Under the pieces are notes generated by a model. The model saw nothing but the letters and a program-made list of their open reading frames with translations, made no database searches and had not been told where the DNA came from. The position numbers were made by a program, and so were the translations under genes. From assembly GCA_005784505.1 (NCBI GenBank), contig VCAZ01000050.1, forward strand, positions 2,682,501-2,746,500: a stretch of 64,000 bases of DNA. Direction: 5' to 3'. Of the stretch, positions 36,721-51,591 are shown one piece after another (within the stretch, counting starts at the first letter, position 1; every line of letters begins with the position of its first letter). This stretch comes from Bagarius yarrelli (lineage: Eukaryota; Chordata; Actinopteri; Siluriformes; Sisoridae).

Positions 36721-37470
36721 ATTTTGCGTTTGCGGTCAAGGACAGATAGACGATTCTGATGCAAGTCCACGTAAATTTGATTGTTTCTAAAACTACCACT
36801 GATCACTGAAATTACCAAACGTACTTTATATCGGAACATCCCTTGACTTTTTACTTTTTCAAGGCAGTTAAATACACACTTGTTTATTAAATGTAAAATA
36901 AGTAAATATTTGTAAAAAAAGTAAAAAAAGTAAATAGTATCTGAGTTAAAAAGCACACCTATTATTAGAGTCTTTACCCCGGTGCAAAGAATTTAGCTTG
37001 CTAAAATAAGCGTAATTGAAGTGATCTTAATCTGCTGATACACCTTTATATTTGTTAATGACAAACTTTCCGTCTGATTGGTCAACAGCATTTTTTTTTT
37101 TTTTACTTTTTACACATAAATATCATCCAGTGGTTGGCGTGTTAGCCTTGTATTGAATTGCGCGTCGACATACACTATGGGATATTGTGCTCTGCCGTTT
37201 TGGACAAATGCATCCAATAGAAGCTGATTTTTAGAGTAAAAAAACTAATTTTTGGGTTCTAAAAAACTTACAGGATGTTTTTATACCACAATAACCCACC
37301 TCAATATAGCAAAAAAAGAATTTTTATTTCTCACTTTATGACCCTGCAGCTGTACCGTCTACTTACTGAGGTCTACCTATAAACTTACCTACTGAGTAAA
37401 TTAGGTTTTTTTGGTTTATTTTTATTTTTAATTTTTTTTGGAAGATAGAGATGAATAAAAGGCTGTATAC

Positions 37471-37630
37471 CTTGTAAAAATTCCATCCACAATGCCAAAT
37501 GATGCCTCCCTGGCTGGCACAAAGGATCCTAGCTGGGCCATGATTGTAAGAAGAGCCACCTGGCGAATATATGAGCTCTTTCCCCCCCCATGTTGGGTCC
37601 GGTGATGATCATGGCTCGTTTGCCCTCCCC
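37471..37630 (-). pseudogene. msh3: msh3 Walker A exon, unit 2 copy, frameshifted by a 2-nt insertion
   Basis: Counterpart of the exon at 14572-14729, with the same acceptor and the same GTATAC donor but 160 nt instead of 158. The difference is a homopolymer: eight C on the plus strand at about 37582-37589, against six in unit 1. The run encodes the Met-Gly-Gly of GPNMGGKSS, so the reading frame is lost inside the ATP-binding P-loop. Either this copy is non-functional or the extra bases are consensus errors in a homopolymer. The rest of the exon reads as in unit 1. Confidence 0.9.
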
Positions 37631-39734
37631 CTAGAAGGAAGGTTAAAGCAGAGTGACTGTGATGAATGGCATAGCCGCACTTGTCAAGTCATTCATTTTA
37701 ATGCATTATTTGCTGTTCCAATCCAACACATCTACAGCTTATGTGGAGTAAACAAGTGCAGATGTTCATTATACAGGAACTTGGCTTTAATGCCAACCAG
37801 ACAAGGGTATTTAAAAGGACACCGCAAAAACAACTGGTAGAAAGAGGTCGGGTTTAGAGAGTGGACCACATGATATAATACTGCCTAAAATAAGATGTCA
37901 GGGTTTTGTCAGAAATTAATGTAGCAGAACTAGAAGAGAACCCTTTCTAGAGAAACAAAAAGAATGAATCCATCATTTATGGAAACCTTGGTGCTGCAGC
38001 AACTGTAAGCGGTGATAAATGCTCAGGACATTATTTTGATGGCTTGTAGAAGCATCTTCACACCAAGACTTTTGGGTTGATTTTCATTGTTGGGTTGCGG
38101 ATGAATTTCAAAAATCAATACATAAACGGCCATCCTAAGAGATTGCATCATTAATAAACAGCATCTTTAATGGCTTTGTTTCATGGTTGATTGACAGAAG
38201 CTGTAAAATTGGCCTATTGCAAAAAAGTAAATGTAGACCTACAACTTGACCTGTATGTGTACCCGGGGCTAGCAAAATATTTTGCCCAATGTTCCGGGGT
38301 ATGGGTAATTGTGTCTTTTAGTTGGGCTACCATAATATATCCCCTTCCTGCCCAGTTGGGATCTCTTATACTGAGGAAAATATACATTAATGCTTTAGCT
38401 TTCTCTCACAAATATAGTTGGGTTATTATGTTGTCTGTCATTTTTAGGCATCAGGGAGCCGCCATCAATTTTTCAGGTATTGGAATTGCTTTTGAACGCA
38501 GCTTTTTCACACTTACTTTTAATTTGCGATCATGCAACTGTGCATAGTGAGCGACGGTAGTGATTTTAACTGAGTCAAGTCCCCTTCATTTCTAGTGCGC
38601 GTTTTAATAATAGAGATTGTGTCTAAGCAGCTTTACAGAATCAAATCAAATAAGGCAATGCAGTAAAACACTCACTAACACTAACACTCAGTTCAGTTTC
38701 ATTATTATTGAACTAAGAGTCCACTAAGCAAGTCAGAGGCGACAGCGGCAAAGAACCAAAACTCCATTGGTGACAAAATGGAGAAAAAAAAAACCTTGGG
38801 AGAAACACAGGTTCAGTCCCTTGGGGGGGGGGTCTTCCATGGTCTTGTCCATGATGCTCAGTAATTCATTCCTTAAAGATAGTCATTAATATCCTCACGA
38901 GACAAGTAAATTCCCACATACACACATGCCCAGTGGAAAAAATTTGCAAAAATTGATGATTGTTGTTTTTTTGTAGATTATTTTATATTAGTGCTGCTTT
39001 TGTGTTTAATTGATATTTTGTCTCCTTTACAATCTTTTACATTTAAAAATACTACTTTTTTTATTCTGGGTTACCAGGAATTTAGAAATTTTGCAAGCCC
39101 TGATACACATAATATAATATCGTTTATTAACTGCCCAAAAAAGAAGAGGTGACAGACAGCAGACTACAAGCAGAAAGCCCTGTTATTTGAAATGTCCAGA
39201 CCCAAACAAATAAACCGCAAATACAGACCAAACCCAAGAGAGTGATAAATGATACACAGCAAAAAAACCAACCAGTGGTGATAAGAGAGACGGTCTGGAC
39301 TGATAGTTCAGTCCAGGAGAAACACAAAAGACTAAAAAAAGAACAAAACTGAGTGTGGAAGAATAAAAACAAGCTCGTGTTAATGGTGGAAAAAAACTTG
39401 ACTGCGAGGAAAAGCAGCTCCAATAGAATAACTGAACGGCTTTAATCCCAGAATTCTGTGCATGCTGTGTTTAAGGTTTATTTATAAAGATAATTAGAAA
39501 GTGGTGAAAAGGTTGGTTCAACCCAGGAGAAAATCCTTTACCAGCCATTTAATAAAGGGGAAAAGTATAAAGATTCTGCATTCCACAGCACTGATCTACA
39601 GTCTGATAGATAATGATGATGATGATGACGATGATGACGATGATGATGAAAGTGTGCAGAAAAGGGCGAAGACAAGATAACAAGATTAAACAAATTTAAT
39701 ATAGAATACTAATTATTAAAAGATTTAAAGAGTT

Positions 39735-40278
39735 CAAGGAAAAACAGAGAGAGAAAAATAAAGAGACAAAGCAACAGCAAGGGAAATATAGTGTGCAAGA
39801 TAGATGAATGAGCAATAAAGCGCAAGAGTAAGACAGCACACGAGAGACCAATGGGAAAGCAAGAGAAAGATGGAAGAGAGAGAGTGCAAGAGAGATGGAA
39901 GGGAAAAAAAGAGAGAGAGCAAGAGAGAGGCAGAAGAAAGAGAGAAAAGAGAGAAAAGGAGAGAGAGAGAGAGACAGAGAGAGCAAAAAGGAGAGGAAAG
40001 CGTGACAGATGGAAGAAAGACAAAGAGAGAGAGAGAGAGAGAGTAAAAAAAAACAGGCGCAAGAGATTGAAAAAAAGAGCAGGGGATAAAGTTTACAAGA
40101 GAGAGAGAGTGAGAGAGAGACAGGGAGAGAGAGAAAGTTGAAAGAGCTTGTAAAAGACACGATGAGAAATTAGAGAGAAACAGAATTGAGATATTGGTGT
40201 GTAAGTCACACTGGTGAACTGGCACCAGGCCAAAAAGACCCTATGCTTTAATTTTCTCCACCGCAAATCAGATCAACC

Positions 40279-40326
<48 letters not shown>
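39735..40326. repeat. GA-rich tract, unit 2
   Basis: Counterpart of 16800-17406 with different GA block lengths; the pure (GA)n at 40283-40325 is longer than in unit 1. CA tracts follow at 40396-40425 and 40616-40670. Confidence 0.95.
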
Positions 40327-40329
<3 letters not shown>

Positions 40330-40622
40330 CTCTGATTACAACACCGCTGCTTCCAACACTACCGAGTGTATCTAAATACCTCAGCAATAACCGAGCACAC
40401 ACACACCACACACACACACACACCAACATTTAAACGGGAATATTTATTAACTAAAATCAACATTTCTTAGAAATAATAATCTTTTAGTTTCTGCTATAAA
40501 ACTCAGTAGAATTATAGAAAACTGTTTTAGCTGCTCTACGGATTATACTGAACTCGAAGAAAGAATCTGTCTTGAATAATGCACCACTGTGGTGTACCAA
40601 TATACACAGTCTACAACACACA

Positions 40623-40672
<50 letters not shown>

Positions 40673-40699
40673 TATCTAAATCAGCTACACATGGCATGC

Positions 40700-41395
40700 T
40701 ATGACTGCATTGGCAGTGCAGGGTCTTGATGCTCAATTTCCGAAAAAGAATTCAGATTTTTTTTAAAGACTCACTTACATCATCTTTTAAAAACTGACCC
40801 GTATCCGATATCTGCATTTACACTATACACAGCAAAACAACCCAATGTAGACGTACTGACCAGAAAAGAACGTAAATAATCAATGGACGCAAACAAAATC
40901 ATTATTTAGTATTTTGCTTCCACATCATTTTTAAGGATTGGCAAAACAATGATCTCTTTTGAAGGAGAAAAAAGAGGAAAGTCCGTGTTGCAGCCTGGCA
41001 AAATGTAGCATTAATTAAAGTTCTAAATTTAAAGTTTATTAATTTTTTTCATTTGTTTACAGACAAAACAGACTTTAACCAAACAAAAGTAATAAATATC
41101 AAAATACACAGTTATATCTCACTGTTGGTGTCCATCTGAGAGTTGACGTCATTCACCACCACCGTTTATTCAATGACGTTTGACTCACATTAACAGGTAA
41201 AAATCTGATCTGTCTGTTTACATGACAGACGCTAATGAACGAATCCGATTCATATCCCATTTATTACCACATATGAATGAGACCTAAAAACTGTTTGAAA
41301 ATATCAGAATACATGTGATTTTTTCCCTGATTACATCATCGTCTGTCACATCCCATCTGTACCACATTGGAGGTAAAAAAAAAAAATTGGGGGAA
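40700..41395. repeat. dispersed non-autonomous element, copy 2 in unit 2
   Basis: Counterpart of 17790-18480 with small indels, such as GAG inserted in CATCTGAGAGTTGAC at about 41136. Confidence 0.65.
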
Positions 41396-42189
41396 TTAGA
41401 TCGCATGACACATGTCGCGCATGTAAATGTGCTTCACAAGAAAAAAAAGTAATAAAAAAAAAAATAAAAATTAGGTAAAATTGCGATTTTTTTTTTTTAA
41501 GTTTTGAAGAGAACTATGGGGTGGGGCTGGAGGAGTATAATTACTCACTGCATCCAATTTAAAGCCTCCTTCACTGATAGGGATTAAAATACTAATAACA
41601 AAATACTACTTGGACCCTCATTTAAGATCAGCGAATACAAACAGCATTACACATAAGGCAGAATGAGAAATGGATAATAAAATGTGATTTTAGTGTGTAC
41701 TGTGATAGCTGTGATTCATTTCTCACCTCAAAGTTGTTGTTTGTTCAGATTGTACAAAAATGATCACTACTACTACACTACAGGACACACTGTAGGATCT
41801 CCATTAAGATTCTTAAGACTGGGAACGAAGGTTAGGACGCATCAAAAACAGACACACACAAGCAGTCCAGAGATTTACATCATCAATCCGTTGAGTAACC
41901 TCTATGTAACAGCAACGATAATACGTCATACAAACACACCTTATTTTCTGCATAATTTGTCGTTTTGACATTTTCCCAAGATGGTTTAAAGTTGTCATGC
42001 TAATTGCGTCATCAGGTTTGGCGCTCCTATTGGTTCTCGGTTTGACGGTCATCGTAGGATAAGGATAAGTCGCGCTGCAGAAAACAGTCCGAAATCTTAT
42101 GAACCGCTCACAATAGATACTATAAACAGGCTGCCGGACAACATCACAAACTAGCGATCAAAGACTAGGATTATAGATTATATACAATT

Positions 42190-42440
42190 CCCAAAATGTA
42201 AATGTATTTGTCACATTTACTCTACAGCTACCCCTGGGGCAGGAAGGGTACACTGAGATACCTGTCTGACATTCAGCTGTATGTGAGTGTGTATGAGGCG
42301 GAGGAAAGGGTGTTACTTTTTACCAAATACTATAGTGTTAAAAATGCTCAAAGACCCAACAGTGGTGGACTGGTGGTGGTGGGGCTAGAACCCCGATCTT
42401 CCAATCAACAACTTAGTGCCTTAACCATTTGAGACGACAA
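42190..42440 (+). repeat. dispersed repeat family 2, unit 2
   Basis: Counterpart of 19265-19520, with one extra G in GGTGGTGGGGCTAG at about 42378-42389. Confidence 0.7.
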
Positions 42441-43403
42441 AATGGTGGTCGGTGTAAGTTTGGCACAGCTCCTAAATACTATAGTGTTAAAAATGCTTAC
42501 TCTATGGTCTGGTTAACACTTTGTCACACTTCATTAGCTAAAAATTTTGTTAAATTATTACAGCACTACAGATCTGCAGAGCGGAACCCACCAGGCATCA
42601 TCGTCACCGTTATTATTGCTCTGGATGACGGCGTCTGCCAAATGCATCCCTACTTTAATAGTTATCATCTGGGCTTCATTACCAAATTTCATTTTTATTC
42701 ATCATTAGAACTGATCACCTCTTTTAATACACTCACTGCACATCAGCACATTTGCAGTGCACAGGGTCCCCCATCCCACCCCCACCCCCTTCCTGCCGCC
42801 TCATACACTCTCACATACAGCTGAGAGTCAAACAAGCGTCTCAATGTTCATGCTAACATGTTAATATATGTTTTCAACGAAGGCAGTTATAATATTTATA
42901 TAATTGCAGTATATTTAAGATTATTAATTATTATTTTTTGCAGGAAGTTTTAGGTTTTAAACCAATCCATTACAGATGGCTTTTCCATAACGAGTGGAGT
43001 GGCTTTTCCATAACCTACAGCATGTCCTAAAGTACAACCCGAATTTCGGGAAAGCTGGGACTTTTTTTTAAATATGAATAAAATAAAAATCAAATCACAT
43101 GGGCCGATATTTTATTTACACTAGAACATAGATAACATAATAAATGTTTAAACAATTCTTGCCTGTTACAAGTTTCCAGCTGCTGAAGAGTTTGCGGTCA
43201 TCTTCAACGTATTTTTTGTTTAATGATGCGCTAAATGTTGTCTATAGGTGAAAGATCTGGACTGCAGACAGGTTCATTCAGCACCCGGACTCTTTTACTA
43301 CTACTAAGTGATGCTGTTGTTATAGCTGCAGTATGTGGTTTTACATTGTCCTGCTGAAATACACAAGGTCTTCACTGAAATAGACGCCATCTAAACCTTT
43401 ATA

Positions 43404-43874
43404 TAACTTTCAGCATTTATAGCTTCCCAGACCGTATGCAGTTATACACCCCATACCGTCAGAGATGCTGGCTTTAGAACTGAACACTAATAACACACTG
43501 GAAGGTGTCCACTATAGCCTGGAGGACATGGCGTCCATGATTTCCAAAAAGAATGTCAAATTTGGACTCGTCCTACCATAGAACACTTTTCCACTTTAAA
43601 TCAGTCCATTTTAAATGAGTTTTGGCCCACAGGAGACAACAGCGCTTTTGGACCATGTTCACATATGGCTTTCAATTTACATGATGGAGCTTTAGTTGGT
43701 GGCCGTGGATGACTTGGCGAATTCTGTTTACTGACAAGGGATTCTGGAATGTTTCCTGGGTCCATTTATTAATGTTTATTGAAAGATTATGCCGATGAAT
43801 GATGTATTGCCGCTTGAGGGCCCAAAGACCACTAACATTTAACAAAGATCTTCGTCCTTGTCCCTTACACACAG
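43404..43874 (-). pseudogene. decayed Tc1-like transposase, unit 2
   Basis: Counterpart of 20490-20960 with the same stops and motifs, so the decay predates the duplication. Confidence 0.85.
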
Positions 43875-44071
43875 AGATTTATCCAGTTTCTCTAAAGCTT
43901 TCAATGATTTTCTGCACTGTAGCTGATGAGATTTGTAATTTGACGTTGAGCAGCGTTGTTTTTAAATTATTCCACAAAATTTTACGCTCTTTTATAGATT
44001 GGAGAGACTCTGTCCATCTTTACTTCTGAGAGACTCCGCCTCTTTAAGACATCCCTTTAAAGCTAATCATG

Positions 44072-44702
44072 TTGATGTCACTTTACTTAATTACTTCCTA
44101 AATGAGGTAAAACAGCTAACAGCCTGGTGTAAAGCCAATAACCTGTCTCTGAACATCGACAAGACTAAGGAGATAGTTGTTGACTTTAGGAAAACAAAGA
44201 GCGACCATTCTTCGCTGAACATCGACGGCTCCTCGGTAGAGATCATCAAGGACACTAAATTTCTTGGTGTCCACCTGACGGAGAACCTCACCTGGTCACT
44301 CAACACCAGCTCTATTAGCAAAAAAGCCCAGCAGCGCCTCTACTTCCTTACTTCCTGCGAAGACTAGGGCCCACCATCGAGAGCATTCTGAGCAGCTGCA
44401 TCACTGCCTGGTTTGGGAACGGCACCGTTTCGGATCGCAAGACCACAATCTGGTTGGCGCTATTCCGTTATGTTATTGTTTTTTTGCACTGTCTTTGTAA
44501 TGTTTGTATTGTTTACTGCACTGTCTGTACTAGGTTGCACACATGCACTTTATGTCTATCCTGTTTGACGGCTCTTTGTTGTTTTGTGGAATTCTATGTT
44601 TTGTGTAGCACCAGGGGGTCCTGGAGAAACGTTATTTCATTTTACTGTGTACTGCATCTGCTATATATGGCTGAAATGACAATAAAGCTCCTTGAACTTG
44701 AA
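44072..44702 (+). mobile_element. L2-like LINE 3' fragment, unit 2
   Basis: Counterpart of 21158-21803 with an identical reverse-transcriptase C-terminal reading and 3' tail. Confidence 0.85.
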
Positions 44703-45439
44703 CTTGAAATGATTTCTCAGCTGAATCTATCCCTTTTTCAGCCCTTTGTTGTCCTGTGCCAACTATTTTGAGACTTGTAGCAGGCATCATAAGTTATGTT
44801 ATCTATGTTCTATTGTGAATAAAATATTGGCTTATGTATATTTAAAAGTTTTTTTAGTTTTTATTTTATTCAAATTTAAAAAACGTCCCAACTTTCCCAG
44901 AATTCGGGTTGTAGTTAATAATGAATTTTCATCTTTTCACCATTATTTTCTTGACTGCCCGTGTCACGATGGTCTATTTTTCATAATTTCACTTTCATAA
45001 TTTCCCGGTATTTACTCAAATCCACCTTTTTAAATATCGCTGGAATATTTTGCAGTGTCACTGGCTGTCATACAACACCAAAGCATACAGATCCACCCAC
45101 ATGCTCAACTGTTGGCAAGGATTTCTTTCCCCAGACTCTGCTTCCTGGTTGATGAGTTCAGAGGAAAGACTTTCGTCGTCCTTTTTGTCATTCAAGGATC
45201 TTTTTCCTTTCATTTAACACACTGACAAGTTTGATCTGAGAGTTTTTAGATCTCGACTTGATTTTCACAGTTCCTTCCCACCAGTCATTTCCTAATGAAG
45301 TTTTAGATGGCAGGAGGAGCAAGATGAAAGCGATGTGGGCTCTTTTCATAGCTACGGCTACAATGTGGGCATTAATTTGCTTCATTTCAGATCTTGTGTG
45401 CAGTACGTTGGTCTGCATATTTTACATGCAAATCTCTCT

Positions 45440-45995
45440 CTCAGTGTTTGTCTCTCGCTTTCACTGTCTCTCTCCATGTCTGTCTCTCGCTCTCACTGTC
45501 TCTATCCGTGCCTGTCTCTCGCTCTCACTGTCTCTATCCGTGCCTGTCTCTCGCTCTTTCACTGTCTCTTTCCGTGTCTGTCTTTTGCTCACACGGGGTC
45601 TCCCTCAGTGTCTGTCTTTTGCTCACACAGGGTCTCCCTCAGTGTCTGTCTCTCGCTCACACCGGGTCCCTCTCCGTGTCGGTCTCTCTCGCTCACACAC
45701 CGGGTCCCTCTCCGTGTCTGTCTCTCACTCACACCGGGTCCCTCTCCGTGTCTGTCTCTCGCTCACACCGGGTCCCTCTCCGTGTCTGTCTCTCACTCAC
45801 ACCGGGTCCCTCTCCGTGTCTGTCTCTCACTCACACCGGGTCCCTCTCCGTGTCTGTCTCTCACTCACCACTCTACACCGGGTCCCTCTCCGTGTCTGTC
45901 TCTCACTCACCCCGGGTCTCTCTCCGTGTCTGTCTCTCGCTCACACCGGGTCTCTCTCTGTGTCTGTCTCTCATTCACAACGGATCTCTTTCTCT
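45440..45995. repeat. 34-bp minisatellite, unit 2
   Basis: Counterpart of 22545-23110 with a different internal unit order and small insertions (near 45690 and 45868). Confidence 0.95.
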
Positions 45996-46104
45996 GCCGC
46001 TCTCTCAGCCTCTCTCTTTTCTCAGTTTGCTTTCCTTCTATTTATCCTTTGGAGGTCACTTTATATCAATAGACAGAGCAAAAAAAAAAGATAAAAGGCC
46101 ATAT

Positions 46105-46330
46105 TCAAACTGATTTGCTTAAATAGCAGACGCTAATAAACATATCTAATTTATATCCCATTTATTACCACATACAAATGAGGTCTGAAACTGGCTTAAA
46201 ATATCAGAATCCATGTGATTTTTTTCTATTTACACGATCGAGGGTCGTATCCCATCTGAGGTACATTGGAAACCAAATCGAAATTAGGTCACATTATACA
46301 TGCGGTGTAAATGCAGCCATATTGTCCATT
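46105..46330. repeat. dispersed non-autonomous element, partial copy 3 in unit 2
   Basis: Counterpart of 23215-23450 with an additional short segment (GGTACATTGGAAACCAAATC) at about 46260. Confidence 0.6.
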
Positions 46331-46431
46331 TCAACAGGAGCGTTACAGGCTGCAGTGATTACAGCCATATGATAGGGGGACCTAATAAAAACAATACTTG
46401 TAAGTCATGTTTATCTCTGTGGGGTTTGTAC

Positions 46432-46546
46432 CTGAAGATCAGTGTCATTTGGCACATACTGATCCTGCTCCGCCATCAGCATGTTGATGACTGGGTGTCT
46501 GCCTTCCCGGATCACTACATGGCCCTCCAGCTCCAGAACCTCTGGC
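46432..46546 (-). CDS. msh3: msh3 exon, unit 2 copy (start of ATPase domain V)
   Basis: This 115-nt exon (1 + 38 codons) has acceptor ...GTGTGCAG and donor CAG|GTACAA. It reads PEVLELEGHVVIREGRHPVI then NMLMAEQDQYVPNDTDLQ. The GRHPVI and Q.YVPND motifs open the MutS ATPase domain. It ends on a codon boundary, matching the phase-0 start of the Walker A exon. I see no coding difference from the unit 1 copy. Confidence 0.97.
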
Positions 46547-47294
46547 CTGCACACAGCACATACACACACACCCTATGAGGAAACATGCCTGCAGTGTGAG
46601 ATCAAACTGAAGATTACATAAATAATTAAGGCATCATCACTGGCGCTAATTTTTCCATAACGAAACTCAAGGCGTGTCGAGTGCTGGACTCGTGCGGTTG
46701 TCTATATATATACACACACATCTCCGGGTGTAACGTAAGGAGAATCTTTGGTGCTCTGTGGAGCAGGAGGAAGGGGGTGGCAGCAGCGAGAGGATGAGGG
46801 TGTAGTTGGCGTAAAACCTCAGCCTTCAAAGTCAAATCCACTCCCCCACACAGGCTGTGAGTTGGCTGCGTACGCGCCGGAGGCGGACTGGAGCCTGCTG
46901 CTGGTCACATAGAACCCTCTGGGGTCCCCCCCACTCTTATTCCTTCACCAACACTTATGTAAGGAGTTTTAAACACCTCGCACTAAATTTGCAGGACAAA
47001 ATTCAGCCTCCATCCGAGAGTAGAAAATCAGAAGCTGCAAGCACTAAGCATAAAAATGTATTTCTTAGCATGACAATAAATAAAAATAGACTTGTACATA
47101 ATTTCCTTAAAACTTCTGAGACTCAAGAAAAAAAAAATCATCTTTGTGTGTGTGTGTGTGTGTGTGGTGTGTGTGTGTGTGTGTGTGTGCATGAGAAAAA
47201 TAATTGCTACTTTGCTCAGGTTAAATAAAGTTTTAACATTACAACATGTTCACTTTAAGGCCATTTTAGTCCTTAGTCCTTTCAATATAATGCG

Positions 47295-47450
47295 CATGTT
47301 ACATTTATCTCTTTTATGCAACTGAGCAATTGGGGGGTTAAGGGCCTTGCATGGGGGCCCAACAGTGATAACGGTTATGTCAGGATTCCAAACCTTCCAA
47401 ATAGCAGTCCAACACCTTAACCACTGCGCTATCAGTTCCCCCAAGTAAAT
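47295..47450 (-). repeat. tRNA-derived SINE copy, unit 2
   Basis: Counterpart of 24340-24500. Confidence 0.8.
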
Positions 47451-47665
47451 GTCTTTGTCACATAAACTCTACAGCACAGTGAAATTTGTTACTTTACATA
47501 TCCCATCTTATAAAAGTTGAGGGGCAGAGCGCAGGATCAGGATCAGCTATGATATAGTGCCCCTGGAGCAGGAAGGGTTAAGGGTCTTGCGCAAGGACCC
47601 AACAGTAGTAGACTGGAGGCGTTGGGGCTTAAAAAACATCCAATCAACATAAACCATTTGAGACA
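47445..47665 (+). repeat. dispersed repeat family 2, unit 2
   Basis: Counterpart of 24500-24720 with a tandem duplication of GGATCA at about 47533-47544. Confidence 0.75.
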
Positions 47666-47736
47666 CATCACTAAAAAAAGCATAAAATCTCCTCTGTACA
47701 ATTCAGCAGAAATTGATAGCATAGCTTTAAAAATAT

Positions 47737-49550
<1,814 letters not shown>

Positions 49551-50136
49551 ACATGGTTCGCTACAGAGGACAATGGGCGGAGTCTCAGGAGAATCTGATA
49601 GGGCTTTACGACATGACATTTTTGCTTGTCTACCTCATAGACCACAAATTGTTATAGATGGTTTGGCAAGTGAAATCCAAATGATGCTCATTGCCGAGAG
49701 ATACTATAGTAGTGTAAATCGTACAGATGCAAAAAGAAAAGCAATCATTAAAATGCATTAAGAATTGTGGAGACAGCAAACATAAAATATATCACACTTT
49801 GTGTAATGGTGGCTTTAAATTCACAACTTGTACATTTTATATTGATCGTGTTTCTTTTGTAAATATCATTGAAATATGTGGCTTTTAAAACTAGTGCAAG
49901 TAATGAAATATATAAAGCTTTTCTAAATTTTTTCCCAGTCAGCAAATAAATTTTTACACAAACACTACTGACTTTAAGTACATTTCATAATTTATCGCAA
50001 ACTTCTGTTTAATTTGAGTTCTTGACTAGAAAATGCCGACGTAATCACTATTTATTGCTAGAGGAATACAGATACGAGTGCGCCTTCATAAGATAACATG
50101 TGCAGAGTGTAGGAGGTGCCAGAAGGAGTTCCACAC

Positions 50137-50244
50137 CTGCAGTAATTGTTGTCTTTAGCAACTTGAGCCAACGAAAAGAGGCAGTCGACGGTTGCTAGGT
50201 AACCCACTGCTTTCTTCAGGATGTAGTACTGATCCCCAAATAGC
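50137..50244 (-). CDS. msh3: msh3 exon, unit 2 copy (end of lever)
   Basis: This 108-nt exon (1 + 35 codons + 2) has acceptor ...CTATTGTAG and donor GTGTGG. It reads LFGDQYYILKKAVGYLATVD then CLFSLAQVAKDNNYCR. ATVDCLFSLA.VA is the universal MutS motif (AxLDxLxSLA) just before the ATPase domain. I see no coding difference from the unit 1 copy. Confidence 0.96.
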
Positions 50245-50489
50245 CTACAATAGGAAAGAGAATATGATGTAACAGCAGTTGGTGGTCAAAGGGTTTTTGC
50301 AAAGAGGCTAGATTTATTCTCAGTACTGGTGATGAGTATTCCTGCCACCACCCCTTCAGGCACAGCTTGGCTCTATAATTAGGTGACTTTTACACAAGGA
50401 ATACATTTCGAGCTTTCAGTCGGGGGAAAACAGAGTGATGTGTGGAAAAGAGGGCAGTAAAAGTGACCCCCGAGGTTATATGTACATAC

Positions 50490-50606
50490 TGGAGGAAGTT
50501 AATCCACTCTTTGCCGCAGTCTAGAACTAGCTGTTCGCGCAGTCGTAACAGACGTTGGTATCTCTCTACGATGAAAGGAGAGTGATAACGACCCACCATT
50601 TTAGTG
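50490..50606 (-). CDS. msh3: msh3 exon, unit 2 copy (clamp to lever return)
   Basis: This 117-nt exon (1 + 38 codons + 2) lies between acceptor ...TTCTGTCCAG and donor GTATGT. It reads TKMVGRYHSPFIVERYQRLL, then RLREQLVLDCGKEWINFLQ. The RYHSPF(I)VE..R.L.QLREQLVLDC pattern is MSH3-like. Its first C completes the Ser codon left open by the previous exon. Same length as the unit 1 copy. Confidence 0.95.
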
Positions 50607-50702
50607 CTGGACAGAAACAGGAGGGGGAAAAAAAACAAATAGATCGATTAGTGATCCATCTCCATATTACGGTGCGGTAAAGTAGCAAATAACACTACCC
50701 AC

Positions 50703-50767
50703 CTGCTAATTTTCACCCAGTCTGAAGGAACAATGGAGGACATGCTGTTCTTTACCTCAATAAGAAA
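50703..50767 (-). CDS. msh3: msh3 exon, unit 2 copy (clamp domain)
   Basis: This 65-nt exon (21 codons + 2) lies between acceptor ...GCTTTGCAG and donor GTGGGTAG. It reads FLIEVKNSMSSIVPSDWVKI then S, continuing SGQE from the exon at 55529 to give the SGQEF(L/M)IE(V/I)KNS motif. Same length as the unit 1 copy at 27749-27813. In the order of this sequence this copy would be transcribed first. Confidence 0.94.
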
Positions 50768-51591
50768 CTGCAAAGCATAAAAAGACAAAGAACAGGAAAT
50801 GTGGGTTTTTTTTAAAGAAAAGGAAGTAGTTGTCATCTGTGAATAGAAATCTCTGATAGTGTAAGAAACAGTATTACTTTTAATTAAGATTCATTTTTAA
50901 GCACTGTTTTTTTTGCCCTCATGTGTCGAGAAAATTAGGGAAATATATTAGCTCAGTTTAGCGCTTTGCTTAAATACAAGAGACATTTACCACCAACACC
51001 ACAATCAAAAATAAAGCAAAATAAATATACATCAAAATAAGCAAACACCACCATCCAACACCTGAAATGACTACCATCAACCTACACCACCATTTACCAC
51101 AGTTAAACAACACCAAACCCCCCTCTACCATCTTTCAACCCCAAACATCAACAGACACCACTAATAACTTTTACAAAACATCACTAATATTAATCAACGA
51201 GAAACAATGCATTTAAAGTAGCTCTTAAGCATAACGCTACCACTGTCAATCTAGAGTACGAAGACAACAGTTTTTAGCATAGAATTACAGGAATTTTGTA
51301 GAATACTAAAATTGGTCTCATGTCGTGGCTAAAATCTCACATTGTAAAGTCAGGCATTACCTTACTGCCCAGATAAAAACTTGCATGTTTTAAACACAAA
51401 TCATCACTGGGTGGTAATGCATGCAAAACAAAAAGTCAGAGCAGCACTCTTAAGCATAATGCTACCACCAGCATGCTTGACCAGGATACGCTTAATAATT
51501 CTATAGAAATAGTACAGACTTCTTATATCTGTTCTGGATTTTTTGTAAGCTTTACATCATCAATATATATATATATATACACACACTATAT

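Larger units (their letters stand above)
43035..44911 (-). mobile_element. Tc1-like DNA transposon with nested LINE, unit 2
   Basis: Counterpart of 20120-22013 with the same TA-flanked ends and the same nested LINE. It is slightly shorter, with a deletion of about 15 nt near 44470 and homopolymer differences. Confidence 0.85.
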
